The notes under the pieces were generated by a model. That model worked only from the letters and a program-made list of their open reading frames with translations. It searched no databases and had not been told where the DNA came from. Shown piece by piece: positions 24,825 to 37,262 of a stretch of DNA of 64,000 nt. How positions within the stretch are numbered: the first letter of the stretch is position 1; every line of letters starts with the position of its first letter. The stretch is from Ooceraea biroi (Eukaryota > Arthropoda > Insecta > Hymenoptera > Formicidae): assembly GCF_003672135.1 (NCBI RefSeq), contig NC_039514.1, positions 9,103,787-9,167,786 on the forward strand. Reading direction: 5' to 3'. The position numbers and the translations under genes were made by a program.

Positions 24825-25614
24825 TATATATTATATATATACAAATCTCGATGAGAACGAAAAGAACGTTAGACTAAAATGGTCCCGCGATGCTGGTCCG
24901 CACGATGAAATCTCCCGCAGCTTTCGACTCTCATAATAAACTACTAATGGACATCTACTAAATACCCTTCAGTAAAATCTGTGGAAAGTCTAATCTCGCA
25001 AGCTTAAAGACATACGTTAGATCGTGGTCCCCGTTAAATCATGATTCCTCCTCGACGCGTTTGAAGCGCAAAATGTGATTCGTGAGTCCCTTTAAGATTC
25101 AACAGCTATGAACTAGTGCCTCCTCGGGAAGTGCTTACGCAAACCGCGTTCCGATGTTCATCCCTTCATTCACTCCCATGTATCACATGTCATAAAAAGC
25201 TACTCATTTAATAACGATACTGACACGCGTAGCAATCACGGATGAATCGGATCGGTGGGCGAGTCGGTCCTCCAACGCGAAGAGATTCTTCTACATAAAA
25301 AATACACTACGAAGCAGTGTTGATTGCGCGCGCTACGTAATCTATTCTCATTGGACAGATTTAATGCTAATTAATCCGATTCACGGCTAATCCCATTCAT
25401 CCGCCGCTGCAGCACCACGTACAACTTGAGCTACTTAGATTTACAATGTTCGCGATATAATAAAGTACGGATAGAGCAATATGTAAGAAACATTCATTCC
25501 TGATGCATTACAGATACACAAATCAGAGATGCCTTATGTGTAATAACGGTATGTATAATGTATGTGGATGTCTCGCCGGCGTGTACACAGAACGCATCAT
25601 CCCTGACGCAAATA
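24825..25614. other. Gene-free region
   Basis: About 790 bp without a supported exon or repeat. Confidence 0.5.
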
Positions 25615-26900
25615 TTGGGTTGTTCGGAAAGTAATTTCGTTTTTCACAAAGAGATGTCGTTAGTCGCGTTCCTCAATACTTAACCTTACTCTAAGCGGCA
25701 AATTCGTTTTATATTTTAACAACTGACATTTCAGACGTCATTTAGTATCTTATTGTGTTGCGATCTGTCAAGTCATTTTTGTTTGGCATCACATCAAACA
25801 TGGAAAATCAAAGTGAGCATTTTCGTAATATTTGCTTTTTTACTACCGAAAGGGTAAAAATGCAGTGCAAGCGAGAAAAAAATTGTGTGCCGTGTACGGA
25901 GAAGATGTATTGAGTGAACGTCAGTGTCAGAATTGGTTTTCGAAATTTCGTACTGGAAATTTCGATTTGAAAGATGCACCACGTTCAGGTCGGCCAATTA
26001 AAGCTGATGACGAGAAATAAAGGCTCTGGTGGATGCAAACCGTCGCATAACAACACGCGAAATTGCTGAAAAGTTAAATTTATCGAATTCGACCGTTTAC
26101 GATCATTTGAAACGCCTTGGATTCGTTTCAAAGCTCGATATTTGGGTTCCACACAATTTAAAGGAAATTGACTTGATTCGACGCATTACCATCTGCGATT
26201 CATTGTTGAAACGTGAAGAAAATAAACCATTTTTGAAGCGAATCATAACTGGAGATGAAAAATTGATTGTTTACAACAATGTTAAGCGAAAACGATCATG
26301 GTCCAGGCAAGATGAACCTGCTCAATCGACATCCAAGGCAGATATTCATCAAAAGAAGATCATGCTTTCTGTATGGTGGGATTGGAAGGGAATCGTATTT
26401 TTCGAGTTACTACCAAGCAACCAGACGATTGATTCGAAAGTGTATTGTCGTCAGCTGGATGAATTGGATGCTGCCATCAAGCAGAAGCGACCAGAATTGG
26501 CGAATAGGAAAGGTGTCGTATTCCATCACGACAATGCCAGACCACACACAAGTTTGGTCACTCGCCAGAAGCTTTTACAGCTTGGATGGGATGTGCTACC
26601 ACACCCACCATACTCTCCTGATCTGGCACCATCCGATTACCATTTGTTCCGGTCTCTACAAAATTCTTTGAACAATGTAAACTTCGATTCAAATGAAGGC
26701 GTCAAAAATCACTTGCTTCAATTTTTTGTCAATAAGGAGAAGGACTTCTATGAGCGTGGAATCTTAAAGTTGCCAGAAAGATGGCGAAAGGTAGTGGAAC
26801 AAAATAGCCAATACATCACTGAATAAAATTTATCCTAAATATGAAAAAACCGCCTTTCATTTTTCCTTGAAAAAACGAAATAACTTTCCGAACAACCCAA
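25615..26900 (+). mobile_element. Mariner transposon, nearly intact, 1286 bp
   Basis: Inverted ends TTGGGTTGTTCGGAAAGTAA and ...TACTTTCC-type complement ending AACAACCCAA are each flanked by TA. The plus-strand transposase is complete apart from two one-base deletions. It is the best preserved transposon in the window and related to, but distinct from, the 20.5-kb family. Confidence 0.95.
25800..26826 (+). pseudogene. Mariner transposase, near-intact, two 1-bp frameshifts
   Basis: The ATG at 25800 gives MENQSEHFRN. One missing T near 25828 shifts the frame into LFYYRKGKNAVQARKKL. One missing A in the AAA run near 26015 then creates a stop after DDEK. From 26029 a 265-codon frame runs to the stop at 26826. 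It contains a helix-turn-helix (TTREIAEKLNLSNSTVYDHL), the first catalytic Asp in ITGDEKLIVYNN, the second in HHDNARPHTS and the third in YSPDLAPSDYHLF, 34 residues apart. The usual Trp after TGDEK is Leu here. Both indels lie in homopolymers and could be sequence errors. If so, it would be a full-length transposase of about 345 residues. Confidence 0.93.
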
Positions 26901-29005
26901 TATCTCGAATTAAATCGTCGCTCATTTTAATAATTGCACACACAGCGGAAAGGGCCCAATTTTCAATTTTTCTTTTAATTACAGCAATTTACAGCATTGA
27001 AGCAACAGAAAAAAGAGAGAGAGAGAGAGTGAAAAGAAGACGAGAAGACATAAGGAAGAGACAACGTTAAATGCGCAAAAAAACGAGCAGGGCACAACGC
27101 GTTGTTCCACTCTTGTAGCCTCCAGCACCCTCAATTACAGGGCTCTCCTCGCGTAGAAAATCACATCGCGCCGCCAGGACGAGTTTTCGCCGGTAAGACG
27201 AGCAAAACGACCGAGGAAAGCCGGACGTAAGATAAAAAAAAAACGTGATATGCAAACGCGAGGAGTCCTCGTTGAAGGAGTGTGTCGGTCGGACGGATTA
27301 CTATCGCGGGTATATAAATAGGTGGCTGGTATTCCGGGCCTGAATGTGCCGCCTCGGAGGACAGGATTCTCGCGGGGTTTCCTGTCCCCAGCTTCTTGCT
27401 CGTCCCGTTCTGGTCACTACGGAAAAAAGTGGACGCGCCGCAAGGAAACAGCTCGCTCGCTCGCTCGCTCGTCGTCGGAAAATGCAACTGGAGTCGAGCA
27501 CCCGGTTTATCGCGCGACTCCAGGAGCACGTGCAGTATAAATGCATGGATGGACACGAGGCGCAAAGAGTAAGGCCGATAAATATCGGATAAGGACAGCA
27601 CTCATGCAATTAATCCGCCAGTCTACCGTGATAATCGACTCGGAAACGGTCGCCCTGGGCTTCGCAGGATTTTGTAAAAGCCCCACGAAATTTACGTCCG
27701 CGTTCTTCTTTCGGACGAGTAGCCGGAGACAAGTTATTCTGAAGGAATTCTCTGGACGGAACGCGAAATTCCGACGCGACGAGCTGTTAATATTCTCAGG
27801 CACACGGCCGTATTATCACGGGTAATCGAGAAACTGAATTCATTTCGGTTCAGAGAGAGAGACAATCAGCATTCTATGACACGGCGACTCGCAAAAGAAG
27901 AAATCTCACTAAAACTGCATCCGTATCCTAAGCTTACGTTGTAGATGTAGACTCTTGAGCTACCGTACAGAGTGTGGTAAGACGAAATATTGCATCCAAA
28001 GCAATTGATTAACCGGCTTACGGTGTTTATAGTAACTTGATATGTTTCTCGCGCCTTTTTCTCCCTAATCGAAGAGAAAACGAAAAGCGGCGCGCGATAA
28101 GATTCCTGCGGAAAATAAGTCAAACGACAAAGAGGAACGTAGAGTTTCATTTCTCGAGGGTTTTAATCGCGATGTGACGCAAGTCGTTAAGAATACGGAA
28201 TAAGAAGAAATTTACTTTAATATCTGTAAAAAAGAATATCTTTTGAGCTCGCTCGATTAAAATGAATTTCCTCTTACACGAAACGGAAAAAAAGGGATCA
28301 TAATCTATCCGGTGATTCGAAATAACTCGAGGGAAGTGATCTCTGCCCATTTCTTTCGATTCACCTATTTTTAGCAGGAAGAATACTGTTTTAAACATAC
28401 AGACGCACACTGACACCTCACGCAAGTGAGTCCGTCTACCGCGATGTGTGACTGATAACGCCATTCTTATATCTGATTAGGAATGCCGTTCACTGGTGTA
28501 CAGCGATCGCTTCATTGTCTCTTATCTTCAAACAACGAGGCATTAAATGACATAAGCTCAGCAATTCCACGATCGCCAAGCCCCTCCTGCGCCTCTGCCA
28601 CACTCTTCCGGTCCCGCCGAGGAAGGTGGCAGCCGAATCACACCCTCGAGTGTTCGCGCGAAGCGATGTCGACGTTCGGCATTTCCACTTCATCGTGGAA
28701 GTATCGTGCATACACACACGCACATACACATTCATACATACACATCCGTCATTCCGACTCGCGCCCCTCCGACTTTTACCCTCCGCAATGAATAAACAAT
28801 CCTTGGCGAATCACTGAGTCAATCGGTGAACAAAAATGAGGGGAAATAAGTAGAAGAGTTCGTCAGATGCAACGGAGGAGAGGATACCTGATCGAGATCG
28901 GTCGATCCCGTCCTCCGGCCATCGTCTCGAATCCTCCTCGACGAGACGGGAAAACGGCGCGAGCGGACGTTTTTGTAACGACTTCAATGCGTCAATCTGG
29001 CTCAC
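26901..29005. other. Gene-free region with a TATA-box candidate
   Basis: No supported exon. Simple GA and CA/TA-rich runs occur at about 27002-27020 and 28709-28745. GC-rich sequence around 27160-27560 contains a TATA-like string. Confidence 0.5.
27311..27322 (+). promoter_or_regulatory. Possible TATA box
   Basis: TATATAAATAGG matches a strong TATA consensus on the plus strand and sits in GC-rich sequence. No downstream exon is recognised, so its use is unproven. Confidence 0.25.
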
Positions 29006-29955
29006 TCACAGGTGGGTGATGATGATCTCGTCGTCGAGGTCGTCCTTTTCGTCGTCGGTCTCCTCCGGCTGATTCGCCTCGATTTGGGCGGCCTTCGGGT
29101 CCTCAGCGATCGCTTTGAGTCGTCGTTGCTTGCGCCTGTGCAGCAGCTCGACAATGACATAGCCCGTGGTGCCAGTGATCAGCACCGTCAGCAGCACGTA
29201 CAGCTTCATACGGGCGCAGAGGTGCGTGCTGTACGCATAGGCGATCACGAAGCCGGCGCTCTCCCACAGCCTGTAGTTCGAGAAGGCCGCTTCTTTGTTG
29301 CGCCTGAACAGCGTGCCGTAGAGCCCTGTAAAAAAGCTCAATTAATCAGGAAGTGTACATCGATAGTACAAGGAAAGCTCAAAGATAATGTATCGCTTGA
29401 GAGATCCGCCCCATGAGAAATAATGTTTTCATTATTAAAGACAGTCGAGTTAATCGCTACGCGTTATTCTCGTGGGCGTTAAATTTCTCACGCATTAATT
29501 AAATGATCCTCAAGGCGATATTAAGTGATGCGAATCTCGTGCGAGTCTACAAAGACGAAGGTCTTTGGCCATTGTGATATTGTTCTTTTTCTAGATAGAG
29601 AGCACGGAACTCTTTTTTTATAGTAGTATATAATAAAGAAAATTTTCAAAAAGAAAATATTTTTTATACTAAACACATGAAACTTACCATTAACCTGCGT
29701 CTGCCACACAGCATCACCCACACCCCACAATCCCGACACGGAGTAAAAGACATAGGGATTCTCAGGGTGAGGCTTCCACATGAGAAGAACGACTACGAGG
29801 GAGGCATGAACGATGGCACCCAGCGCCATTAGTGGCTGTCTACCGACGAATTTCATTAACGAACCGAACAACAACGAACAGCCTGCGTTGACCACCCCGA
29901 AGCAGATCATGACGTAGCCGACCCTGTGGACACCCAGAGCGCAGGAGATGTACGC
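29006..29955 (-). CDS. UNC-93-like membrane protein, last two coding exons (partial)
   Basis: Exons on the minus strand: 29955-29688 and 29325-29006. The first begins after a CAG acceptor with AYISCALGVHRVGYVMICFG, runs through hydrophobic segments (GRQPLMALGAIVHASLVVVL) and ends GDAVWQTQVN before GTAAGT. The second continues GLYGTLFRRNKEAAFSNYRL, a segment I recognise from UNC-93 proteins, then a membrane span (YVLLTVLITGTTGYVIVELL). It ends in a charged tail, KDDLDDEIIITHL. UNC-93 proteins are multi-pass relatives of the major facilitator superfamily. In worms UNC-93 regulates a two-pore potassium channel. The phases fit (1/2). The 5' exons are not found to the right, before the gap at 38.5 kb. 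The stop overlaps a possible donor (CTGTGAGT), so an alternative 3' end is possible. Confidence 0.85.
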
Positions 29956-30327
29956 CTGGAAGCAGACACAAAAAGATTCGATTCAATATTCTTCATTTCT
30001 CTCTTTTCAATTCGTCGAAAACCACCCATCGCGAATTCAATTCATAAGCTTCGTGTGTCACAGATTCTCAGTGTCAAAGATTAAGCTGATAAGATGTATT
30101 AATAATTGGGATATAATAACTCTCATTATCTGCTTGCTTCCTGATTCGTTTTGGCTTTCTAATCTCTAAGAAAAGTAAAAAATTATGATAATTTATGATA
30201 ATAAATTATAACTGTAAAACCTGTAAAGTTGAGAGTATCTTGTGTCATTAATACAGTATAATATTTTAAATCCTTGTAACATCGATCAAGATCAGGAGTT
30301 GCTAAAGGTATAATCGATCTTTTTTAT
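29956..30327. other. Intron of the UNC-93-like gene, probably
   Basis: AT-rich sequence upstream of the UNC-93 exon on the minus strand. No further exon is seen, and the mariner copy begins at 30328. Confidence 0.5.
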
Positions 30328-31569
30328 TAGGGGTGTGATTTAGTTTTGAGGGTTTTTTTGCTCAAAAACGCATGTATTTAAATATGATAATGAATGAATA
30401 CCTTAATCAAACTATTTTCCTTCGTTTTCTATCACTTTTTCACATCTTTCTGGCAAGAGATGGATTTCACCACGATAAAATCACTCTTCTTTTGAGTTGA
30501 TCCATTCGTCGACGAATTTTCGCACTTCTTCCAAATTATGAAAGTGTGTATCCTCTAAAGCGTGTTGCATCCACCGGAACAAACAATAATCGCATGGAGC
30601 GATGTCCGGAGAATACGCGGGGTGCGGTAAGACTTCCCATTCAAGCTCTAATAGTGTTTGTTTCACTGATAACGCAACGTCAGGTCGAGCGTTGTCACGA
30701 AGAAGAATCACTTTCCGTCGTTTACTCGCAATTGGTGGTCGTTTTTGGTCCAAGGCTTGCTTCAACTTGTACGATTGGTGTCGATAACGATCAGCCGTGA
30801 CAGTCTCATGCGGATTTAACAGCTCATAGTACACTATCTCACCAAATACGGAGCATTACTTTTGAACCGTCAATATTGCGTCTCGGAGTGGATGGTTCGC
30901 CTGGATCCACCCATGATTTTCTGCGTTTCGGATTATCAAAATAGATGCACTTTTCGTCCCCAGTAACGATCCGAGACAAAAGACTCTTCTTTTTTTGCCT
31001 GGCGATCAACGAAATGCAAATGTTCAACCGGTTCGCAATGGCACTTTCCGATAATTCATGTCGAACCCATTTCCCTTCTTTCTGAATTTTTCCCATTTCA
31101 TGTAAATGTTTGGTAACTGTTGTACGATCAACATTTAATGCTGTGGATTGTGTTGAATTTTCGTGCAATAATGCTTGGAAATCTGCATTTTCAAGCTTTC
31201 TTGGTTGTCCCGAGCGTTCTTTGTCCTTCACATCAGTATGACCACTTTTAAAGCGTCTAAACCAGTATTCACACGTCTTAATTGATGGGGCAGAATCACC
31301 ATAAGTTTCCACAAGAATTCTATAACCGTCAGCCGCAGTTTTCTTTTGATTAAAAAGCAAAAGCAACGCATGTCGAAAACGCTGTTTCGGAAGTTGCATT
31401 TTTACGATGATATAAACACGACTGTTATTGCATCTATTGCTATAATGCTACTAAATGTCATGGATAATGTCAAGACTGTAAGAAACAACAGTTATCGGAA
31501 ACAGCTATTGGAACAAACTGACACTACAGCCATTTGTTGCAAAACCCTCAAAACTAAATCACACTCCTA
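30328..31569 (-). mobile_element. Mariner-family transposon, copy 2 of the 4.3-kb element
   Basis: Same inverted ends as the element at 4321 (TAGGGGTGTGATTTAG left, CACACTCCTA right) with TA flanks, 1242 bp. It is nearly identical to copy 1 but has no 698-bp duplication and has its own small deletions. It probably lies in an intron of the UNC-93-like gene. Confidence 0.94.
30481..31399 (-). pseudogene. Mariner transposase pseudogene (copy 2)
   Basis: From the ATG at 31399 (MQLPKQRFRHALLLLF) the frame stays open through two helix-turn-helix regions and TGDEKCIYF, where the usual Trp is Cys. It continues to GSKVMLRIW, where TGG has become TGA. As in copy 1, about 11 bases are missing between this point and the YYELL segment, so the frame shifts. 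The remaining piece, 30834-30481, has LRDNARPDVA and YSPDIAPCDYCLF. A short in-frame loss removes about four residues before ALNVDRTTV. It is inactive. Confidence 0.92.
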
Positions 31570-32572
31570 ATATTTCTTTCGCACACATTAGCATCAAGTT
31601 CACGTGCATGTTAATCGGATTTTCAAAATCCGGATGGTTATCGGTCTGCAAGACACGCTATTAGACGCGTCACAGGTAATAGAATATACGAAATTTCTTT
31701 CATGAATAACAAATAAACTGATGCCTTTGTCCTGAAGGAAGCTGAGTCAGTTTCTTCGTGCATGCATTGTCGGGCAATTATAATCTCATCAATCAGCTCA
31801 TACCGCATACATTGTAACGACGAACTGAGACCAAACCGAAACTTTTTCAACTCAGGAACTCATTTCAACTGTGGATCATTAACTATGTTTTCATCTTCGC
31901 CATCCATTATGTGACGCAAGATATTATTCTAAGGATTCCGAGGCTTCCGAAATGAGTATCCTTGAATCAAGAGCATTACAAGGATACTTCTTTGCAATAT
32001 ACTGCGTCAAAATATCCAGTTATACGTATCTTCTTGTAATGATGTCAAGTAATAACGTTAATAATATGTTATACATATGGCGAATAATATTTATCACTCG
32101 TTTATATAACCAGATGTTATTCGATGTGATTGTGTCTTGAGATTCTAACGCTATTAAGGAAGTGACAAAGATTATACGTTCCCATAAAATTCGTAATGTA
32201 AGTAGCGTCGTAAAATGTGTTAAATTATCTTTCACAATACACGGACATCGTACTTTGTGGGTACTTCAAAATGCCGAAATATACTAATCTTGCAGGCCGG
32301 ATATCGTTAAAATTATCTACATTCGCACAGTACTATCTCTTAAGCGACGGAAGGCACGTTAAGAGCACTTGTTGCGGGATCATTCCGGATCGATCGTTAA
32401 CGCGTAAGTGCCCAATTAAACGCTGAACGCCCTTCGTAATCTCGAGCCAGAATTTTTACGACGGTAAGTTGCTCCGAAGGACATTTAACGCCTTACAATC
32501 AAAAACTGGATTTGCTGCCGCATAATTTTCGGCAACACGAGCCGCACCGTACAAAATAACAGATTCCTATTC
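31570..32572. other. Gene-free region
   Basis: About 1 kb without a supported exon. AT-rich in its middle. Confidence 0.5.
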
Positions 32573-32822
32573 TAAAAAAGGCGTGTTAACTTCTTGAAGT
32601 TCTTTTTTATCGAAGAGTTGAGGCCGCCTTTCCGCGATGCTGATTGGTTCTCTCGCTTGGCTCGAACTTCGTGTGGTTTGAACTTCGTGTTGCGAATGTC
32701 ATAGTGGCTGTCAGTGCGGTTATATTGATAAATTTGTGTGATATAAGATATTATTATACGAAAACATTATTAATATTGAAAAATAAAATAGCGCGCACAT
32801 AGCGCGCGCCTGTGTTATACTG
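32573..32822 (+). repeat. Left flanking direct repeat of the satellite
   Basis: This segment (aaaaaaggcgtgttaac ... aatagcgcgc...cctgtgttatac) recurs in the same orientation right of the satellite at about 37014-37262. The last ~85 bases (atataagatattattatacg, gaaaacattattaatattg, aaaaataaaatagcgcgc) are almost identical and the first part is more diverged. Confidence 0.85.
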
Positions 32823-32825
32823 GTA

Positions 32826-35800
32826 ACAATATACATAGCACAGAACTCCTCGGAAAAGAAAAATTTTAATGGCTAGAACTTTTTCATTTATTGTTTTAAC
32901 GAATTTTAAATCATCGAGAACTCTAGGCAATATGCCAAATAAAATAAATAGTACAGAATCAAAAAAAAAAAATCTAGAACATTTATTTTTTAAAAAAATA
33001 GAATAGCAATATGCCAAATAACAATATACATAGCACAGAACTCCTCGGAAAAGAAAAAAATTTTAATGGCTAGAACTTTTTCATTTATTGTTTTAACGAA
33101 TTTTAAATCATCGAGAACTCTAGGCAATATGCCAAATAACAATATAAATAGCACAGAACTCCTCGGAAAAGAAAAAATTTTAATGGCTAGAACTTTTTCA
33201 TTTATTGTTTTGACGAATTTTAAATCATCGAGAACTCTAGGCAATATGCCAAATAACAATATACATAGCACAGAACTCCTCGGAAAAGAAAAAAATTTTA
33301 ATGGCTAGAACTTTTTCATTTATTGTTTTAACGAATTTTAAATCATCGAGAACTCTAGGCAATATGCCAAATAACAATATAAATAGCACAGAACTCCTCG
33401 GAAAAGAAAAAATTTTAATGGCTAGAACTTTTTCATTTATTGTTTTAACGAATTTTAAATCATCGAGAACTCTAGGCAATATGCCAAATAACAATATAAA
33501 TAGCACAGAACTCCTCGGAAAAGAAAAAATTTTAATGGCTAGAACTTTTTCATTTATTGTTTTGACGAATTTTAAATCATCGAGAACTCTAGGCAATATG
33601 CCAAATAACAATATACATAGCACAGAACTCCTCGGAAAAGAAAAAATTTTAATGGCTAGAACTTTTTCATTTATTGTTTTAACGAATTTTAAATCATCGA
33701 GAACTCTAGGCAATATGCCAAATAACAATATAAATAGTACAGAACTCCTCGGAATAGAAAAAAATTTTAATGGCTAGAACTTTTTCATTTATTGTTTTAA
33801 CGAATTTTAAATCATCGAGAACTCTAGGCAATATGCCAAATAACAATATAAATAGCACAGAACTCCTCGGAAAAGAAAAAATTTTAATGGCTAGAACTTT
33901 TTCATTTATTGTTTTAACGAATTTTAAATCATCGAGAACTCTAGGCAATATGCCAAATAACAATATAAATAGCACAGAACTCCTCGGAAAAGAAAAAATT
34001 TTAATGGCTAGAACTTTTTCATTTATTGTTTTGACGAATTTTAAATCATCGAGAACTCTAGGCAATATGCCAAATAACAATATACATAGCACAGAACTCC
34101 TCGGAAAAGAAAAAATTTTAATGGCTAGAACTTTTTCATTTATTGTTTTAACGAATTTTAAATCATCGAGAACTCTAGGCAATATGCCAAATAACAATAT
34201 AAATAGTACAGAACTCCTCGGAAAAGAAAAAAATTTTAATGGCTAGAACTTTTTCATTTATTGTTTTAACGAATTTTAAATCATCGAGAACTCTAGGCAA
34301 TATGCCAAATAACAATATAAATAGCACAGAACTCCTCGGAAAAGAAAAAATTTTAATGGCTAGAACTTTTTCATTTATTGTTTTGACGAATTTTAAATCA
34401 TCGAGAACTCTAGGCAATATGCCAAATAACAATATACATAGCACAGAACTCCTCGGAAAAGAAAAAATTTTAATGGCTAGAACTTTTTCATTTATTGTTT
34501 TAACGAATTTTAAATCATCGAGAACTCTAGGCAATATGCCAAATAACAATATAAATAGTACAGAACTCCTCGGAAAAGAAAAAAATTTTAATGGCTAGAA
34601 CTTTTTCATTTATTGTTTTAACGAATTTTAAATCATCGAGAACTCTAGGCAATATGCCAAATAACAATATAAATAGCACAGAACTCCTCGGAAAAGAAAA
34701 AATTTTAATGGCTAGAACTTTTTCATTTATTGTTTTAACGAATTTTAAATCATCGAGAACTCTAGGCAATATGCCAAATAACAATATAAATAGCACAGAA
34801 CTCCTCGGAAAAGAAAAAATTTTAATGGCTAGAACTTTTTCATTTATTGTTTTGACGAATTTTAAATCATCGAGAACTCTAGGCAATATGCCAAATAACA
34901 ATATAAATAGTACAGAACTCCTCGGAAAAGAAAAAAATTTTAATGGCTAGAACTTTTTCATTTATTGTTTTAACGAATTTTAAATCATCGAGAACTCTAG
35001 GCAATATGCCAAATAACAATATAAATAGCACAGAACTCCTCGGAAAAGAAAAAATTTTAATGGCTAGAACTTTTTCATTTATTGTTTTGACGAATTTTAA
35101 ATCATCGAGAACTCTAGGCAATATGCCAAATAACAATATACATAGCACAGAACTCCTCGGAAAAGAAAAAATTTTAATGGCTAGAACTTTTTCATTTATT
35201 GTTTTAACGAATTTTAAATCATCGAGAACTCTAGGCAATATGCCAAATAACAATATAAATAGTACAGAACTCCTCGGAAAAGAAAAAAATTTTAATGGCT
35301 AGAACTTTTTCATTTATTGTTTTAACGAATTTTAAATCATCGAGAACTCTAGGCAATATGCCAAATAACAATATAAATAGCACAGAACTCCTCGGAAAAG
35401 AAAAAATTTTAATGGCTAGAACTTTTTCATTTATTGTTTTGACGAATTTTAAATCATCGAGAACTCTAGGCAATATGCCAAATAACAATATAAATAGCAC
35501 AGAACTCCTCGGAAAAGAAAAAATTTTAATGGCTAGAACTTTTTCATTTATTGTTTTGACGAATTTTAAATCATCGAGAACTCTAGGCAATATGCCAAAT
35601 AACAATATAAATAGTACAGAACTCCTCGGAAAAGAAAAAAATTTTAATGGCTAGAACTTTTTCATTTATTGTTTTAACGAATTTTAAATCATCGAGAACT
35701 CTAGGCAATATGCCAAATAACAATATAAATAGCACAGAACTCCTCGGAAAAGAAAAAATTTTAATGGCTAGAACTTTTTCATTTATTGTTTTGACGAATT

Positions 35801-37012
35801 TTAAATCATCGAGAACTCTAGGCAATATGCCAAATAACAATATACATAGCACAGAACTCCTCGGAAAAGAAAAAATTTTAATGGCTAGAACTTTTTCATT
35901 TATTGTTTTAACGAATTTTAAATCATCGAGAACTCTAGGCAATATGCCAAATAACAATATAAATAGTACAGAACTCCTCGGAATAGAAAAAAATTTTAAT
36001 GGCTAGAACTTTTTCATTTATTGTTTTAACGAATTTTAAATCATCGAGAACTCTAGGCAATATGCCAAATAACAATATAAATAGCACAGAACTCCTCGGA
36101 AAAGAAAAAATTGTAATGGCTAGAACTTTTTCATTTATTGTTTTGACGAATTTTAAATCATCGAGAACTCTAGGCAATATGCCAAATAACAATATACATA
36201 GCACAGAACTCCTCGGAAAAGAAAAAATTTTAATGGCTAGAACTTTTTCATTTATTGTTTTAACGAATTTTAAATCATCGAGAACTCTAGGCAATATGCC
36301 AAATAACAATATAAATAGTACAGAACTCCTCGGAAAAGAAAAAAATTTTAATGGCTAGAACTTTTTCATTTATTGTTTTAACGAATTTTAAATCATCGAG
36401 AACTCTAGGCAATATGCCAAATAACAATATAAATAGCACAGAACTCCTCGGAAAAGAAAAAATTTTAATGGCTAGAACTTTTTCATTTATTGTTTTGACG
36501 AATTTTAAATCATCGAGAACTCTAGGCAATATGCCAAATAACAATATAAATAGCACAGAACTCCTCGGAAAAGAAAAAAATGTTAATGGCTAGAACTTTT
36601 TCATTTATTGTTTTAACGAATTTTAAATCATCGAGAACTCTAGGCAATATGCCAAATAACAATATAAATAGCACAGAACTCCTCGGAAAAGAAAAAAATT
36701 TTAATGGCTAGAACTTTTTCATTTATTGTTTTAACGAATTTTAAATCATCGAGAACTCTAGGCAATATGCCAAATAACAATATAAATAGCACAGAACTCC
36801 TCGGAAAAGAAAAAAATTTTAATGGCTAGAACTTTTTCATTTATTGTTTTAATGAATTTTAAATCATCGAGAACTCTAAGCAATATGCCAAATAACAATA
36901 TAAATAGCACAGAATTCCTCGGAAAAGAAAAAATTTTAACGGCTAGAACTTTTTCATTTCTAAATCTAAAGGATTTTCAATCGTCGAGACCTCTTCGCAA
37001 TATGCCAAATCC
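32826..37012 (+). repeat. 117/118-bp satellite array with higher-order repeats
   Basis: About 35 head-to-tail monomers, each containing ATGGCTAGAACTTTTTCATT, ATCATCGAGAACTCTAGGCA and AGCACAGAACTCCTCGGAAA. Identity is very high in the middle and lower in the first and last monomers, as expected of an array homogenised by unequal exchange. Most monomers are 117 bp and some carry one extra A (118 bp). The 118-bp forms recur regularly, giving composite units of 235, 469, 469 and then six of 352 bp. Variants TTTTAACG/TTTTGACG and ATAAATAG/ATACATAG follow the same rhythm. Both strands are open for several monomers because 117 is divisible by three. I do not regard that as coding. Confidence 0.97.
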
Positions 37013-37013
37013 A

Positions 37014-37262
37014 CTCTTAAAAAAGCCGTGTTAAATCAAATCATTGTTGCCTCTTTTCCGCGACGCTGATTGGTTATCTCGATTCGCGTTGTGCGTTATG
37101 TTCAGTTTAGATTACCATCGCGCGGCTGTCTTCGCGTGGAGGTGAACAATTTGGTAGAGTGTGATATAATTGTGCATATAATAAATAATAGATATAAGAT
37201 ATTATTATTCGAAAACATTATTAATATTGAAAAATAAAATAGCGCGCGCCTGTGTTGTACTA
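37014..37262 (+). repeat. Right flanking direct repeat of the satellite
   Basis: Same-orientation partner of 32573-32822: aaaaaagccgtgttaaat at its start, a shared cgctgattggtt string, and the near-identical AT-rich tail ending aatagcgcgcgcctgtgtt. The satellite therefore sits between two copies of a ~250-bp sequence. Confidence 0.85.

Noticed and set aside
29012..29416. 134-codon plus-strand frame over the UNC-93 last exon
   Set aside because: It is the antisense shadow of a recognised coding exon.
33066..36593. Repeated open frames of 80-163 codons on both strands of the satellite
   Set aside because: They exist because the monomer is 39 codons long without stops. Every 118-bp monomer breaks them and both strands are equally open, so this is periodicity, not coding.
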